NCBI RefSeq assembly: GCF_036320965.1
Contig: NC_092232.1
Location: forward strand, 52,388,982 to 52,452,981
DNA from: Panulirus ornatus
Taxonomy: Eukaryota; Arthropoda; Malacostraca; Decapoda; Palinuridae
Direction: 5' to 3'
Length of the DNA stretch: 64,000 nt
In this document: piece by piece, positions 24,148 to 37,199 of the stretch
Layout: each line of letters starts with the position of its first letter
Position numbering within the stretch: the first letter of the stretch is position 1
The notes under the pieces: generated by a model
What the model was told of the DNA's origin: nothing
The model's database searches: none
Seen by the model: the letters and a program-made list of their open reading frames with translations, nothing else
Program-made: the position numbers and the translations under genes

Positions 24148-24183
<36 letters not shown>
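24148..24183. repeat. (CA)n microsatellite
   Basis: About 18 CA units. Confidence 0.95.
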
Positions 24184-24187
<4 letters not shown>

Positions 24188-24299
24188 CTTAGCATATCCT
24201 ACACCACACACCTATGTACTCTTTAACTTTTCCCGTGTCTTAACCTCACCTTATCCTGTCTAACCACTTCCTTCTAACCCCCTTACCAACCGAATAGAA

Positions 24300-25150
24300 A
24301 AAGAAATGAGCATTGACGGGGGAAATAACAGAAGTGTAATTACAGATACGAATGAGGGGATGTAGGGAAACGTGGAGAGGTGTGAGGGGAACGTGGAGAG
24401 GTGTGAGGGGAACTTGGAGGTGTGAGGGGAACGTGGAGAGGTCTGAGGGGAATGTGGAAAGGTTTGAGGGGACACCATGAGTGAGAGTAATATCAAAAAA
24501 ATATCGATAAGTACAACGGATACTGATAAATAAGATGAGGGGTTATGGGGAGACCATGGAATAAGAGGGAACATGAAAGAAGAAGTGAGGGGAACACAGG
24601 GATAGAAAATGAAACACGAAACCGGGAGGGAGGGGAACCAGGAGGAGGATAGTGAGGGGAACCACGAGGGTAAAAGCTAAGGGGAACTGAGATACAGCGA
24701 GGGGGATATGAGAGAGGACCTGCAACGGATCAGAGTTAGGGGACCACATGATAGTGAGGGGAATATGAGGAATGAGGAGGATCATGGAGCAGAGAGTGAG
24801 GGTAACCAGGCAGGTAATAGCAAGGGGAACATTGGGCAGACGAGTGGCGGCGAGACTGTGAAGGGAACCATGGAGGGAGAAGTGAGAGGAACTCTGGAGG
24901 GAGGAGATAGAGAGGAACCACGGAGGGAGGAGAGAGAGGAACCAAGGAGGGAGGCGAGAGAGGAACGATGGAGGGAGGCGAGAGAGGAACGATGGAGGGA
25001 GGAGAGAGAGGAACTCTGGAGGGAGGAGTGAGATGAACCATGGAGAGAGGAGTGAGAGGAGCAACGGAGAGAGTGAAGGAAGAGTGGTGGAGAAATCTAT
25101 GAGAGAACAAAGGAGGTCGTGAGGAGAAGGTGAGGGGGGCACGGCAGCGT
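24300..25150. repeat. Purine-rich degenerate tandem region
   Basis: About 850 bp in which the plus strand is overwhelmingly G+A. It contains 21-bp repeats with GGGGAACGTGGAGAGGTGTG at 24350-24470 and repeats of GGAGGGAGG/GAGAGAGGAAC at 24860-25075. The resulting long frames on both strands (199 codons minus, 107 plus) are low-complexity artefacts. Such tracts can adopt triplex structures. Confidence 0.85.
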
Positions 25151-25289
25151 AACAGCAAACATCGGAGGCGGTGAACTGGCCAAGGAGGAGGGAGGCGGCC
25201 TGGGGAGAGGCGTCGCCGACCGTGTCAACACCTCGACGTCAACCACCACATCAGCTGTCACTCTCCGTCGCTACCAGCGGTTGTACTGT

Positions 25290-25725
25290 CAGCTGCCACC
25301 GTCAGCCATGACTGTAATCAGCCGCCACCGTCAGCCATGACTGTAATCAGCCGCCACCGTCAGCTATGACTGTAACAAGCCGCCCCTTTCAGCCACGATC
25401 ATCAGCTGTCGACGCGGTTCACGTGAAAACAATCCTTCAGTCACAGTCGCTTATTCCGTACCTCCGTGCAGACTCCTCACGTCTGAATCATTCCGTACCT
25501 CAATGCAGACTCCTCCCGCCTCATTTCGTACCTCAATGCAGACCCTCGTCTCATTCCTTACCCCACCGCAGACTCCTCCACCCGTCTCATTCCATACCTC
25601 ACGGCAGACACCACCACCCCGTCTCATTCCATACCTCACGGCAGACACCACCACCCCGTCTCATTCCATACCTCACGGCAGACACCACCGAACCCCGTCT
25701 CATTCCGCACCCCCTAGCATCAGAC
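25290..25725. repeat. Two short tandem arrays (29 bp and 37 bp)
   Basis: At 25290-25385, about three units containing CAGCCATGACTGTAATCAGC. At 25495-25725, about six units of which the last are 37 bp and contain CCTCACGGCAGACACCACC and a CGTCTCATTCCATA core. Units of the second array diverge toward the left. Confidence 0.85.
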
Positions 25726-26168
25726 CCTAGGATGTAAGCTACCATGCAAAACAACGTTAGAACCGTACCTTTAACACAATGAAAGTCTTGCCGGTCCCAT
25801 CAGCTGGGGAATTACCGGAGAGATGTGAAGAGTGTGCGGGAGGGTGACGGCTCGGCCTCCTCACTGCCACTCCCAGTCTGCCCCGGGGCGCCAACGCTCA
25901 TCCCACACCGGTAAGCAAATCACTGCCGTACAAATTGTGTTCTTCATTTAATAACGGATATGTTGCCGGCAGGATAAACGTCCGCATGAATTTAAATCCG
26001 GCTGTGAGTGGATTTACGCCTCTCTCTCTCTCTCTCTCTCTCTCCCGCCCATACATACACTACCCACGCTCAGTGGACGCCAGTGATCCACTAGAGGCGA
26101 CAGACACGCGCTCTCTGCAGTGGTCAGCAACGCTATACATACATATGAGAGAGAGATGGAGAGAGAGA

Positions 26169-26245
<77 letters not shown>

Positions 26246-26389
26246 TTTCTGTCAGGGTTCTCTTCTCTCCATTCGCGTATTATACTACCTTTTTTTCCAT
26301 CTTTTTCTCTGCCATCTTACGATGCTTTCATTTTACCCTCGTGCGTGTCATCTGCAGAAGATCCGACTACACTGAATTTTCCCCCCGTT
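25726..26389. other. Unassigned sequence with CT and GA microsatellites
   Basis: (CT)n at 26022-26043 and a (GA)n tract, interrupted by two ATG and one ATA, at 26146-26246. The two tracts are about 100 bp apart and are reverse complements of each other, so the strand could fold. No gene seen. Confidence 0.6.
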
Positions 26390-26690
26390 ACGACCTCTTT
26401 GATCCATTTTCTTTGCCTTGATTTTAATATTCTGTGTAGCTGCGTTCTCCAGTAGGACTCTTTAATTTGCTCTATAAAGCGCTTTAGCAAAGTCCACATG
26501 CACAAAGTCTTCTCCCCACCTCGCCTCGCAACAGAATTTCCTTTACGTTACATTATTAAAGTAAGCGAGGTTCTGTATTTTTAGCGAGCATAAATCCATG
26601 TTGGCTCTCATTAGTATATTTAAGTGTTCCAGTACTTATCTTTCTACCACTCTTGTATCACATTAGATTCCATGTCAGGGTAACCAGTCC
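26390..26690 (-). pseudogene. LINE reverse transcriptase relic (fingers to motif A)
   Basis: Minus-strand frames, joined across stops, read ESQHGFMLAKNTEP, a gap, then EILLRGEVG and VDFAKALYRAN. This is the QHGFR.G.S...L then LD.G..VD.IYLDFAKAFD order of LINE RTs (motif A region), with AKALY for AKAFD. Several stops and an altered catalytic region show it is dead. It ends about 10 bp from the start of the 80-bp minisatellite. Confidence 0.65.
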
Positions 26691-26700
26691 ACACTGCTCT

Positions 26701-29700
26701 AGTACTGGTATAGATCCTCTTTTGTTTACTGGTGTTCTATATGCCATTTCGAATCTATCTGCTGTACTGGTTTGTTCATCAGTACTGGTACAGATCCTCT
26801 TTTGTTTACTGGTGTTCTATATGCCATTTCGAGTCTATCTGCAGTACTGGTTTGTTCATTAGTACTGGTACAGATCTTCTTTTGTTTACTGGTGTTCTAT
26901 ATGCCATTTCGAGTCTATCTGCAGAACTGGTTTGTTCATTAGTACTGGTATAGATACTCCTTTGAGTACTGGCGTTATACATGCCATTTTGAGTCTATCT
27001 GTTGTACTGGTCTGTTCATTAGTACTGGTACAGATCTTCTTTTGTTTACTGGTGTTCTATATGCCATTTCGAATCTATCTGCTGTACTGGTTTGTTCATT
27101 AGTACTGGTACAGATCCTCTTTTGTTTACTGGTGTTCTATATGCCATTTCGAATCTATCTGCTGTACTGGTTTGTTCATTAGTACTGGTACAGATCTTCT
27201 TTTGTTTACTGGTGTTCTATATGCCATTTCGAATCTATCTGCTGTACTGGTTTGTTCATCAGTACTGGTACAGATCTTCTTTTGTTTACTGGTGTTCTAT
27301 ATGCCATTTCGAATCTATCTGCTGTACTGGTTTGTTCATTAGTACTGGTACAGATCTTCTTTTGTTTACTGGTGTTCTATATGCCATTTCGAATCTATCT
27401 GCTGTACTGGTTTGTTCATTAGTACTGGTACAGATCCTCTTTTGTTTACTGGTGTTCTATATGCCATTTCGAATCTATCTGCTGTACTGGTTTGTTCATT
27501 AGTACTGGTACAGATCTTCTTTTGTTTACTGGTGTTCTATATGCCATTTCGAATCTATCTGCTGTACTGGTTTGTTCATTAGTACTGGTACAGATCCTCT
27601 TTTGTTTACTGGTGTTCTATATGCCATTTCGAATCTATCTGCTGTACTGGTTTGTTCATCAGTACTGGTACAGATCCTCTTTTGTTTACTGGTGTTCTAT
27701 ATGCCATTTCGAGTCTATCTGCAGAACTGGTTTGTTCATTAGTACTGGTACAGATCCTCTTTTGTTTACTGGTGTTCTATATGCCATTTCGAATCTATCT
27801 GCTGTACTGGTTTGTTCATCAGTACTGGTACAGATCCTCTTTTGTTTACTGGTGTTCTATATGCCATTTCGAATCTATCTGCTGTACTGGTTTGTTCATT
27901 AGTACTGGTACAGATCCTCTTTTGTTTACTGGTGTTCTATATGCCATTTCGAGTCTATCTGCAGAACTGGTTTGTTCATTAGTACTGGTACAGATCCTCT
28001 TTTGTTTACTGGTGTTCTATATGCCATTTCGAATCTATCTGCTGTACTGGTTTGTTCATCAGTACTGGTACAGATCTTCTTTTGTTTACTGGTGTTCTAT
28101 ATGCCATTTCGAGTCTATCTGCAGAACTGGTTTGTTCATTAGTACTGGTACAGATCCTCTTTTGTTTACTGGTGTTCTATATGCCATTTCGAGTCTATCT
28201 GCAGAACTGGTTTGTTCATTAGTACTGGTACAGATCTTCTTTTGTTTACTGGTGTTCTATATGCCATTTCGAGTCTATCTGCAGAACTGGTTTGTTCATT
28301 AGTACTGGTACAGATCCTCTTTTGTTTACTGGTGTTCTATATGCCATTTCGAGTCTATCTGCAGAACTGGTTTGTTCATTAGTACTGGTACAGATCCTCT
28401 TTTGTTTACTGGTGTTCTATATGCCATTTCGAGTCTATCTGCAGAACTGGTTTGTTCATTAGTACTGGTACAGATCCTCTTTTGTTTACTGGTGTTCTAT
28501 ATGCCATTTCGAATCTATCTGCTGTACTGGTTTGTTCATTAGTACTGGTACAGATCCTCTTTTGTTTACTGGTGTTCTATATGCCATTTCGAATCTATCT
28601 GCTGTACTGGTTTGTTCATCAGTACTGGTACAGATCTTCTTTTGTTTACTGGTGTTCTATATGCCATTTCGAATCTATCTGCTGTACTGGTTTGTTCATC
28701 AGTACTGGTACAGATCTTCTTTTGTTTACTGGTGTTCTATATGCCATTTCGAATCTATCTGCTGTACTGGTTTGTTCATCAGTACTGGTACAGATCCTCT
28801 TTTGTTTACTGGTGTTCTATATGCCATTTCGAATCTATCTGCTGTACTGGTTTGTTCATCAGTACTGGTACAGATCCTCTTTTGTTTACTGGTGTTCTAT
28901 ATGCCATTTCGAATCTATCTGCTGTACTGGTTTGTTCATCAGTACTGGTACAGATCCTCTTTTGTTTACTGGTGTTCTATATGCCATTTCGAATCTATCT
29001 GCTGTACTGGTTTGTTCATCAGTACTGGTACAGATCTTCTTTTGTTTACTGGTGTTCTATATGCCATTTCGAATCTATCTGCTGTACTGGTTTGTTCATT
29101 AGTACTGGTACAGATCTTCTTTTGTTTACTGGTGTTCTATATGCCATTTCGAATCTATCTGCTGTACTGGTTTGTTCATCAGTACTGGTACAGATCCTCT
29201 TTTGTTTACTGGTGTTCTATATGCCATTTCGAGTCTATCTGCAGAACTGGTTTGTTCATTAGTACTGGTACAGATCCTCTTTTGTTTACTGGTGTTCTAT
29301 ATGCCATTTCGAATCTATCTGCTGTACTGGTTTGTTCATCAGTACTGGTACAGATCCTCTTTTGTTTACTGGTGTTCTATATGCCATTTCGAATCTATCT
29401 GCTGTACTGGTTTGTTCATCAGTACTGGTACAGATCTTCTTTTGTTTACTGGTGTTCTATATGCCATTTCGAATCTATCTGCTGTACTGGTTTGTTCATC
29501 AGTACTGGTACAGATCTTCTTTTGTTTACTGGTGTTCTATATGCCATTTCGAATCTATCTGCTGTACTGGTTTGTTCATCAGTACTGGTACAGATCCTCT
29601 TTTGTTTACTGGTGTTCTATATGCCATTTCGAATCTATCTGCTGTACTGGTTTGTTCATCAGTACTGGTACAGATCCTCTTTTGTTTACTGGTGTTCTAT

Positions 29701-32700
29701 ATGCCATTTCGAATCTATCTGCTGTACTGGTTTGTTCATCAGTACTGGTACAGATCCTCTTTTGTTTACTGGTGTTCTATATGCCATTTCGAATCTATCT
29801 GCTGTACTGGTTTGTTCATCAGTACTGGTACAGATCCTCTTTTGTTTACTGGTGTTCTATATGCCATTTCGAATCTATCTGCTGTACTGGTTTGTTCATC
29901 AGTACTGGTACAGATCCTCTTTTGTTTACTGGTGTTCTATATGCCATTTCGAATCTATCTGCTGTACTGGTTTGTTCATCAGTACTGGTACAGATCTTCT
30001 TTTGTTTACTGGTGTTCTATATGCCATTTCGAATCTATCTGCTGTACTGGTTTGTTCATCAGTACTGGTACAGATCCTCTTTTGTTTACTGGTGTTCTAT
30101 ATGCCATTTCGAATCTATCTGCTGTACTGGTTTGTTCATCAGTACTGGTACAGATCTTCTTTTGTTTACTGGTGTTCTATATGCCATTTCGAATCTATCT
30201 GCTGTACTGGTTTGTTCATCAGTACTGGTACAGATCCTCTTTTGTTTACTGGTGTTCTATATGCCATTTCGAATCTATCTGCTGTACTGGTTTGTTCATC
30301 AGTACTGGTACAGATCTTCTTTTGTTTACTGGTGTTCTATATGCCATTTCGAATCTATCTGCTGTACTGGTTTGTTCATCAGTACTGGTACAGATCCTCT
30401 TTTGTTTACTGGTGTTCTATATGCCATTTCGAATCTATCTGCTGTACTGGTTTGTTCATCAGTACTGGTACAGATCCTCTTTTGTTTACTGGTGTTCTAT
30501 ATGCCATTTCGAATCTATCTGCTGTACTGGTTTGTTCATCAGTACTGGTACAGATCCTCTTTTGTTTACTGGTGTTCTATATGCCATTTCGAATCTATCT
30601 GCTGTACTGGTTTGTTCATCAGTACTGGTACAGATCCTCTTTTGTTTACTGGTGTTCTATATGCCATTTCGAATCTATCTGCTGTACTGGTTTGTTCATC
30701 AGTACTGGTACAGATCCTCTTTTGTTTACTGGTGTTCTATATGCCATTTCGAGTCTATCTGCAGAACTGGTTTGTTCATTAGTACTGGTACAGATCCTCT
30801 TTTGTTTACTGGTGTTCTATATGCCATTTCGAATCTATCTGCTGTACTGGTTTGTTCATCAGTACTGGTACAGATCTTCTTTTGTTTACTGGTGTTCTAT
30901 ATGCCATTTCGAATCTATCTGCTGTACTGGTTTGTTCATCAGTACTGGTACAGATCCTCTTTTGTTTACTGGTGTTCTATATGCCATTTCGAATCTATCT
31001 GCTGTACTGGTTTGTTCATCAGTACTGGTACAGATCCTCTTTTGTTTACTGGTGTTCTATATGCCATTTCGAATCTATCTGCTGTACTGGTTTGTTCATC
31101 AGTACTGGTACAGATCTTCTTTTGTTTACTGGTGTTCTATATGCCATTTCGAATCTATCTGCTGTACTGGTTTGTTCATCAGTACTGGTACAGATCCTCT
31201 TTTGTTTACTGGTGTTCTATATGCCATTTCGAATCTATCTGCTGTACTGGTTTGTTCATCAGTACTGGTACAGATCCTCTTTTGTTTACTGGTGTTCTAT
31301 ATGCCATTTCGAATCTATCTGCTGTACTGGTTTGTTCATCAGTACTGGTACAGATCTTCTTTTGTTTACTGGTGTTCTATATGCCATTTCGAATCTATCT
31401 GCTGTACTGGTTTGTTCATCAGTACTGGTACAGATCCTCTTTTGTTTACTGGTGTTCTATATGCCATTTCGAATCTATCTGCTGTACTGGTTTGTTCATC
31501 AGTACTGGTACAGATCCTCTTTTGTTTACTGGTGTTCTATATGCCATTTCGAATCTATCTGCTGTACTGGTTTGTTCATCAGTACTGGTACAGATCCTCT
31601 TTTGTTTACTGGTGTTCTATATGCCATTTCGAATCTATCTGCTGTACTGGTTTGTTCATCAGTACTGGTACAGATCCTCTTTTGTTTACTGGTGTTCTAT
31701 ATGCCATTTCGAATCTATCTGCTGTACTGGTTTGTTCATCAGTACTGGTACAGATCTTCTTTTGTTTACTGGTGTTCTATATGCCATTTCGAATCTATCT
31801 GCTGTACTGGTTTGTTCATCAGTACTGGTACAGATCCTCTTTTGTTTACTGGTGTTCTATATGCCATTTCGAATCTATCTGCTGTACTGGTTTGTTCATC
31901 AGTACTGGTACAGATCCTCTTTTGTTTACTGGTGTTCTATATGCCATTTCGAATCTATCTGCTGTACTGGTTTGTTCATCAGTACTGGTACAGATCCTCT
32001 TTTGTTTACTGGTGTTCTATATGCCATTTCGAATCTATCTGCTGTACTGGTTTGTTCATCAGTACTGGTACAGATCCTCTTTTGTTTACTGGTGTTCTAT
32101 ATGCCATTTCGAATCTATCTGCTGTACTGGTTTGTTCATCAGTACTGGTACAGATCCTCTTTTGTTTACTGGTGTTCTATATGCCATTTCGAATCTATCT
32201 GCTGTACTGGTTTGTTCATCAGTACTGGTACAGATCTTCTTTTGTTTACTGGTGTTCTATATGCCATTTCGAATCTATCTGCTGTACTGGTTTGTTCATC
32301 AGTACTGGTACAGATCTTCTTTTGTTTACTGGTGTTCTATATGCCATTTCGAATCTATCTGCTGTACTGGTTTGTTCATCAGTACTGGTACAGATCCTCT
32401 TTTGTTTACTGGTGTTCTATATGCCATTTCGAATCTATCTGCTGTACTGGTTTGTTCATCAGTACTGGTACAGATCCTCTTTTGTTTACTGGTGTTCTAT
32501 ATGCCATTTCGAATCTATCTGCTGTACTGGTTTGTTCATCAGTACTGGTACAGATCTTCTTTTGTTTACTGGTGTTCTATATGCCATTTCGAATCTATCT
32601 GCTGTACTGGTTTGTTCATCAGTACTGGTACAGATCCTCTTTTGTTTACTGGTGTTCTATATGCCATTTCGAATCTATCTGCTGTACTGGTTTGTTCATC

Positions 32701-33615
32701 AGTACTGGTACAGATCTTCTTTTGTTTACTGGTGTTCTATATGCCATTTCGAATCTATCTGCTGTACTGGTTTGTTCATCAGTACTGGTACAGATCTTCT
32801 TTTGTTTACTGGTGTTCTATATGCCATTTCGAATCTATCTGCTGTACTGGTTTGTTCATCAGTACTGGTACAGATCCTCTTTTGTTTACTGGTGTTCTAT
32901 ATGCCATTTCGAGTCTATCTGCAGAACTGGTTTGTTCATTAGTACTGGTACAGATCTTCTTTTGTTTACTGGTGTTCTATATGCCATTTCGAATCTATCT
33001 GCTGTACTGGTTTGTTCATCAGTACTGGTACAGATCCTCTTTTGTTTACTGGTGTTCTATATGCCATTTCGAATCTATCTGCTGTACTGGTTTGTTCATC
33101 AGTACTGGTACAGATCCTCTTTTGTTTACTGGTGTTCTATATGCCATTTCGAATCTATCTGCTGTACTGGTTTGTTCATCAGTACTGGTACAGATCCTCT
33201 TTTGTTTACTGGTGTTCTATATGCCATTTCGAATCTATCTGCTGTACTGGTTTGTTCATCAGTACTGGTACAGATCTTCTTTTGTTTACTGGTGTTCTAT
33301 ATGCCATTTCGAATCTATCTGCTGTACTGGTTTGTTCATCAGTACTGGTACAGATCTTCTTTTGTTTACTGGTGTTCTATATGCCATTTCGAGTCTATCT
33401 GCAGAACTGGTTTGTTCATTAGTACTGGTACAGATCCTCTTTTGTTTACTGGTGTTCTATATGCCATTTCGAGTCTATCTGCAGAACTGGTTTGTTCATT
33501 AGTACTGGTACAGATCTTCTTTTGTTTACTGGTGTTCTATATGCCATTTCGAATCTATCTGCTGTACTGGTTTGTTCATCAGTACTGGTACAGATCTTCT
33601 TTTGTTTACTGGTGT
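26701..33615. repeat. 80-bp minisatellite, about 86 copies
   Basis: A 6.9-kb head-to-tail array with an exact 80-bp period: 86 full units plus 35 bp. Each unit contains three TACTGG words (unit positions 3, 27 and 65) and begins AGTACTGGTACAGATC. There are two linked haplotypes. In type A the end of the unit reads GAATCT..GCTGTACTGG. In type G it reads GAGTCT..GCAGAACTGG and the unit then ends CATT. A C/T polymorphism at unit position 17 (ATCCTC/ATCTTC) varies independently. Type G units cluster at the left (units 2-3, 13, 16, 18-22), are rare in the middle (32, 51, 78) and recur at the right end (84-85). Unit 4 is the most diverged. Open frames of up to 1656 codons across the array are by-products (see findings). 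Confidence 0.99.
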
Positions 33616-35541
33616 AGAGCAGCAGCACTGGTACTAGGAACGAACAGGGCAAGAGAAGCCTCAAAACCAGGTGCTTTAAGCGATACTGGCAGCTATGGCC
33701 TATCTCACGATGACAACTGAATGAACTCGATAGTTTGTGGCCAGAGATATGGACACACACACACACTGTATGATATTCCTTACTTGGGCAAAACATCACT
33801 CACCACAAATCATCCTTACTCATCCAGAATACACTTCAGCAATATCACATATCCTCCACCCTCACGAAGGATACTCTCTTCCAATTACTATCACAATAAA
33901 ATCTTCAATGTCCATCTCTACAGGTCCCACGCCTGACCCTTCCCGCAGTTCCCTCTGGGTCATCATGCCCTCCAGCTAAGACTATCTGCAGCCTAACACA
34001 CATCACTAAGGTCTGTCTCTACGCCCCTCAACGACAGTCACAACCCTAGTTGAGGCATGCGCACAACGTTGTCCAGACCAAGGACAAAATCACCAACGAA
34101 TAGGCAAAGAGCAACGAAGGGACAACTCCAGCGGTAGCCATGACAACTGTAGCTTACAGAACCATCCATCCAAGCTGCCTGCCACTGATGGCCCACAACC
34201 CTCCACCTACAGCACTGCAACCCACACCCAAGTATATCCGACACCACCAGCATCACAACCAGCACCAATACGTAGACCCGACATCACCCTACCGCTTGGA
34301 GTAATGCTCTTATTTATCACCTGTGACATCAAGTCTCCCCTTCCCCAACTTCTTCCGCAACTTTATCTACGCCATTAACCCCAACTTAACTTGATTCGTC
34401 ACTAACAGATTTCTCTATGAAGTGTTACAGTGTTCACCTACTCTGTTAGTCGCATAAAATCAATAAATAAAACAAGAAATAATGAGCTAAAGGACATAAT
34501 CAACATATCTTACCTCCACACCAGCGGTATACTTCCACCTAACAATACGTCTGGGAGTTTTCCCTTATCTTGAATGTTAAGTGAATATAAGTAACAGGAC
34601 GAATAGTGATGAACTGAATTCCTACATAAAACTTGTTGCAAAGAGCAATGCTAAAACAAACGATACAACCAATCAAGCGACCATCTCGCCATGACACTCT
34701 GAACATCCTCGCCTGGAAAGCTCACCTGGGAACCTCGCCTGGAAAGCTTGCTGGACTTAAAGACAAAATCCCAATGGATAATAATCATAACAAAACAATA
34801 ATCATGCTGGTGCAACAAGGAGTGTATGATACGATTAAAAAGGAAAGGTTGTGAAGACCACAACCAGGAATGACACTGTCGTAAGGTCTGGAAAGCCTCT
34901 TGCCTGGGTCCCACCACAATGCCTTCATCTCTTCTTGAGTTGAGTGAAGGAACCTTCAGGTACAAGGTTCTGAGCAAGGAGGTACATACATGGTAACTTC
35001 CTAAATCATCAGAAGGCAGCCAGACAGCTAAACACCTTTCAAATAGTTGCATCAACAGCCATCTACAACACCCGGGTCTCCCACCAGTGCCAAGCAGGAC
35101 AAGCGAATAAGCAATAGCCTCGCTCCATCTAGATACATCATATAGTGGACTCGTGTTACACATACCACACAGCTTGTAGAAGTATGTCAAGATTTTGTGG
35201 CACTGTAGATATGTTGCCTTGACGATACGACCAGCACAAGCCCGTAAAATATCACCCTAATACACCGGTTTTGTCAAAAATACAGTAATCATGGAAGAAA
35301 CTACCCATCTTTATGACGATAGAAATCCATTGCGCATGCCGGTAGTATGAACTAGGCTATTCGCGGTATTTTGGTCAAGCTTATTGACGAGCCAAAATAA
35401 ACGATGGAAAAACGATACTCTGAGGGAATCCCTCCCGTTCAAGAAATATACGAAACTAGTGAAAGTGAAAATAAAGAGAGATCAAAGGGAACATGAAGGA
35501 AATCACGCTTAGGGTACACCGACTAATGGTGGTATACCAGA

Positions 35542-35544
<3 letters not shown>
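33616..35544. other. Unassigned intronic sequence
   Basis: A small CA tract lies at 33753-33766. A GC-balanced area at 34640-35190 is open in the minus frame for 179 codons without a recognisable motif. I saw no splice-flanked cadherin-like exon. Confidence 0.35.

Positions 35545-35617
<73 letters not shown>
35545..35617. repeat. (GA)n microsatellite
   Basis: About 36 perfect GA units. Confidence 0.98.
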
Positions 35618-35619
<2 letters not shown>

Positions 35620-36816
35620 TGTCTTTCATGATCGTCATGCAGCGTCAGTTACGTTGAGATGGGCAAAATGATTTCTGCTTATTTCCTTTCAAAGTTAGGT
35701 CGCAAAACTCTTTCCTCCCCACTCCTATTATCTTGTCTACACGAGGCAGTTCTCTAATAACTTGAGGAACATTGAGTTTTTCTTTATATTCGGCCTGACC
35801 TAGATGTGGGCACAATTGCCTATGGTCGGAGCCTTTTATCCAACAATGTATACACACACTGGTAGGCATAGAATGACCATCCAGAAATGCCCGGGGGGGT
35901 GTAAAGCGGGACGATATAATCTTTCATAAATGCTTCATCAGTATGATAAGGTGCCTCAAGTTGGCGAGGAGTTAAAAATGCTGGGGTGTTATTTACACAA
36001 ACTTCTCAAAGGCCTTTATCAAATGCGATCGTGAGGTGACAGCATATATAATGCGAATAGATAGAGGGAAGAACGAACACATTAGGATTTTTTGAGCTCT
36101 CTTTTTCTTTACAATGATATCGTTCGAAATGAACCATTCTAAAATTCAACAGCCTCTATTGTTCCAGGTTCTCTTTCCCAGGAAACTATTTCCTCCCATC
36201 GGTGTGTGTCTCGTAATTCTACAACCTCAACTCCTTCGCTAAGGAGGGAAAGAAGACTTCGGCTACATACAGGAAGACGCAAAGATGAGGATGCTTCACA
36301 TACGTGGGCGTGACGTACCCAGATCATTTCCCCTTCTAGAAAACATAAAGAACACACTGTTGCCTCAAGACTAACACGCCAGGCTGGATATTGAGAAACT
36401 TTGTAATAAGGGATTCAACACCAAAGACGACACTGTTAAAAGTACTCGAGCCTTCCCGACTGGGCTGTCCTGTGCGCCATCATCATTGTATAAGGCAGAG
36501 AAATTGCTGGGTTATAAAATGTCCCCATATTGCTTCAGTAAAATACGGAATTACTGTGCACTCTAAGAGCACTCCAAGTGTATTCATAAGAGCGTAGACG
36601 CAAGAGATATATCATAAAACACACTTAGGAAATAATGGAAGACGTAATCCCTAACCTTCTTGCCTGAACGACCATTCAGAAGAGTAAGCACATTCACTTA
36701 GCTTAAAAGCAGAGATAATACAGGAAATATTAGGGGAAAATAGCATGCCTGCCACCGACCCCACGTATTTCATCTGCTGACCATAAATATTTGGAATATC
36801 ATGGGGGAGAAACCTG

Positions 36817-36818
<2 letters not shown>
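35618..36818. other. Unassigned intronic sequence
   Basis: Minus-strand frames at 35645-35869 and 36139-36357 could be relics of a repeat, but no family could be named. Confidence 0.3.

Positions 36819-36852
<34 letters not shown>
36819..36852. repeat. (CT)n microsatellite
   Basis: About 17 CT units. Confidence 0.96.
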
Positions 36853-36853
<1 letters not shown>

Positions 36854-37199
36854 AGTAAGGCGGAGTGCCACAGCATCCTAGAGTCTCCATAGCACAATAG
36901 AATGAGAGATACACCCTGGGAAACCCTACAATACCAGGTCTTTTATCAAGGCAGCTTGGTCACAGACCGAGCTACGGGGGTGGAGCGAACACATCTCCGG
37001 AGGTCTGGAAACAGTACACTTGAGGTACACAGTACACCTGAGGTACACAGTACACCACACGACCACATCCATGAACACGTAACGGTCTATGGCTACCATC
37101 ACCACAACACAACACCCATCACCATACCACACACACCATACCACACACACACATTAGCTACGATCACCGCACTTTTTACTATCACTAGACGATACTCAA
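36853..37199. other. Unassigned sequence
   Basis: Contains a short tandem of GAGGTACACAGTACACC at 37018-37056 and CACACACACCATAC repeats. Nothing else recognised. Confidence 0.35.

Noticed and set aside
24543..25158. 199- and 140-codon minus frames (Leu/Pro/Ser repeats)
   Set aside because: Read from the degenerate purine-rich tandem region in two frames at once.
26701..33615. CRISPR array
   Set aside because: Head-to-tail repeats without unique spacers, 80-bp period, eukaryotic context.
28532..33720. Very long plus-strand proteins (up to 1656 residues) as real membrane protein genes
   Set aside because: They are entirely the 80-bp minisatellite read through. The same DNA is open in three frames, there is no unique domain or splice context, and it lies antisense in a probable intron.
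34651..35190. 179-codon minus frame as a possible gene
   Set aside because: No recognisable motif, no splice signals in place, and plus frames are comparably open in part. Left as unassigned.
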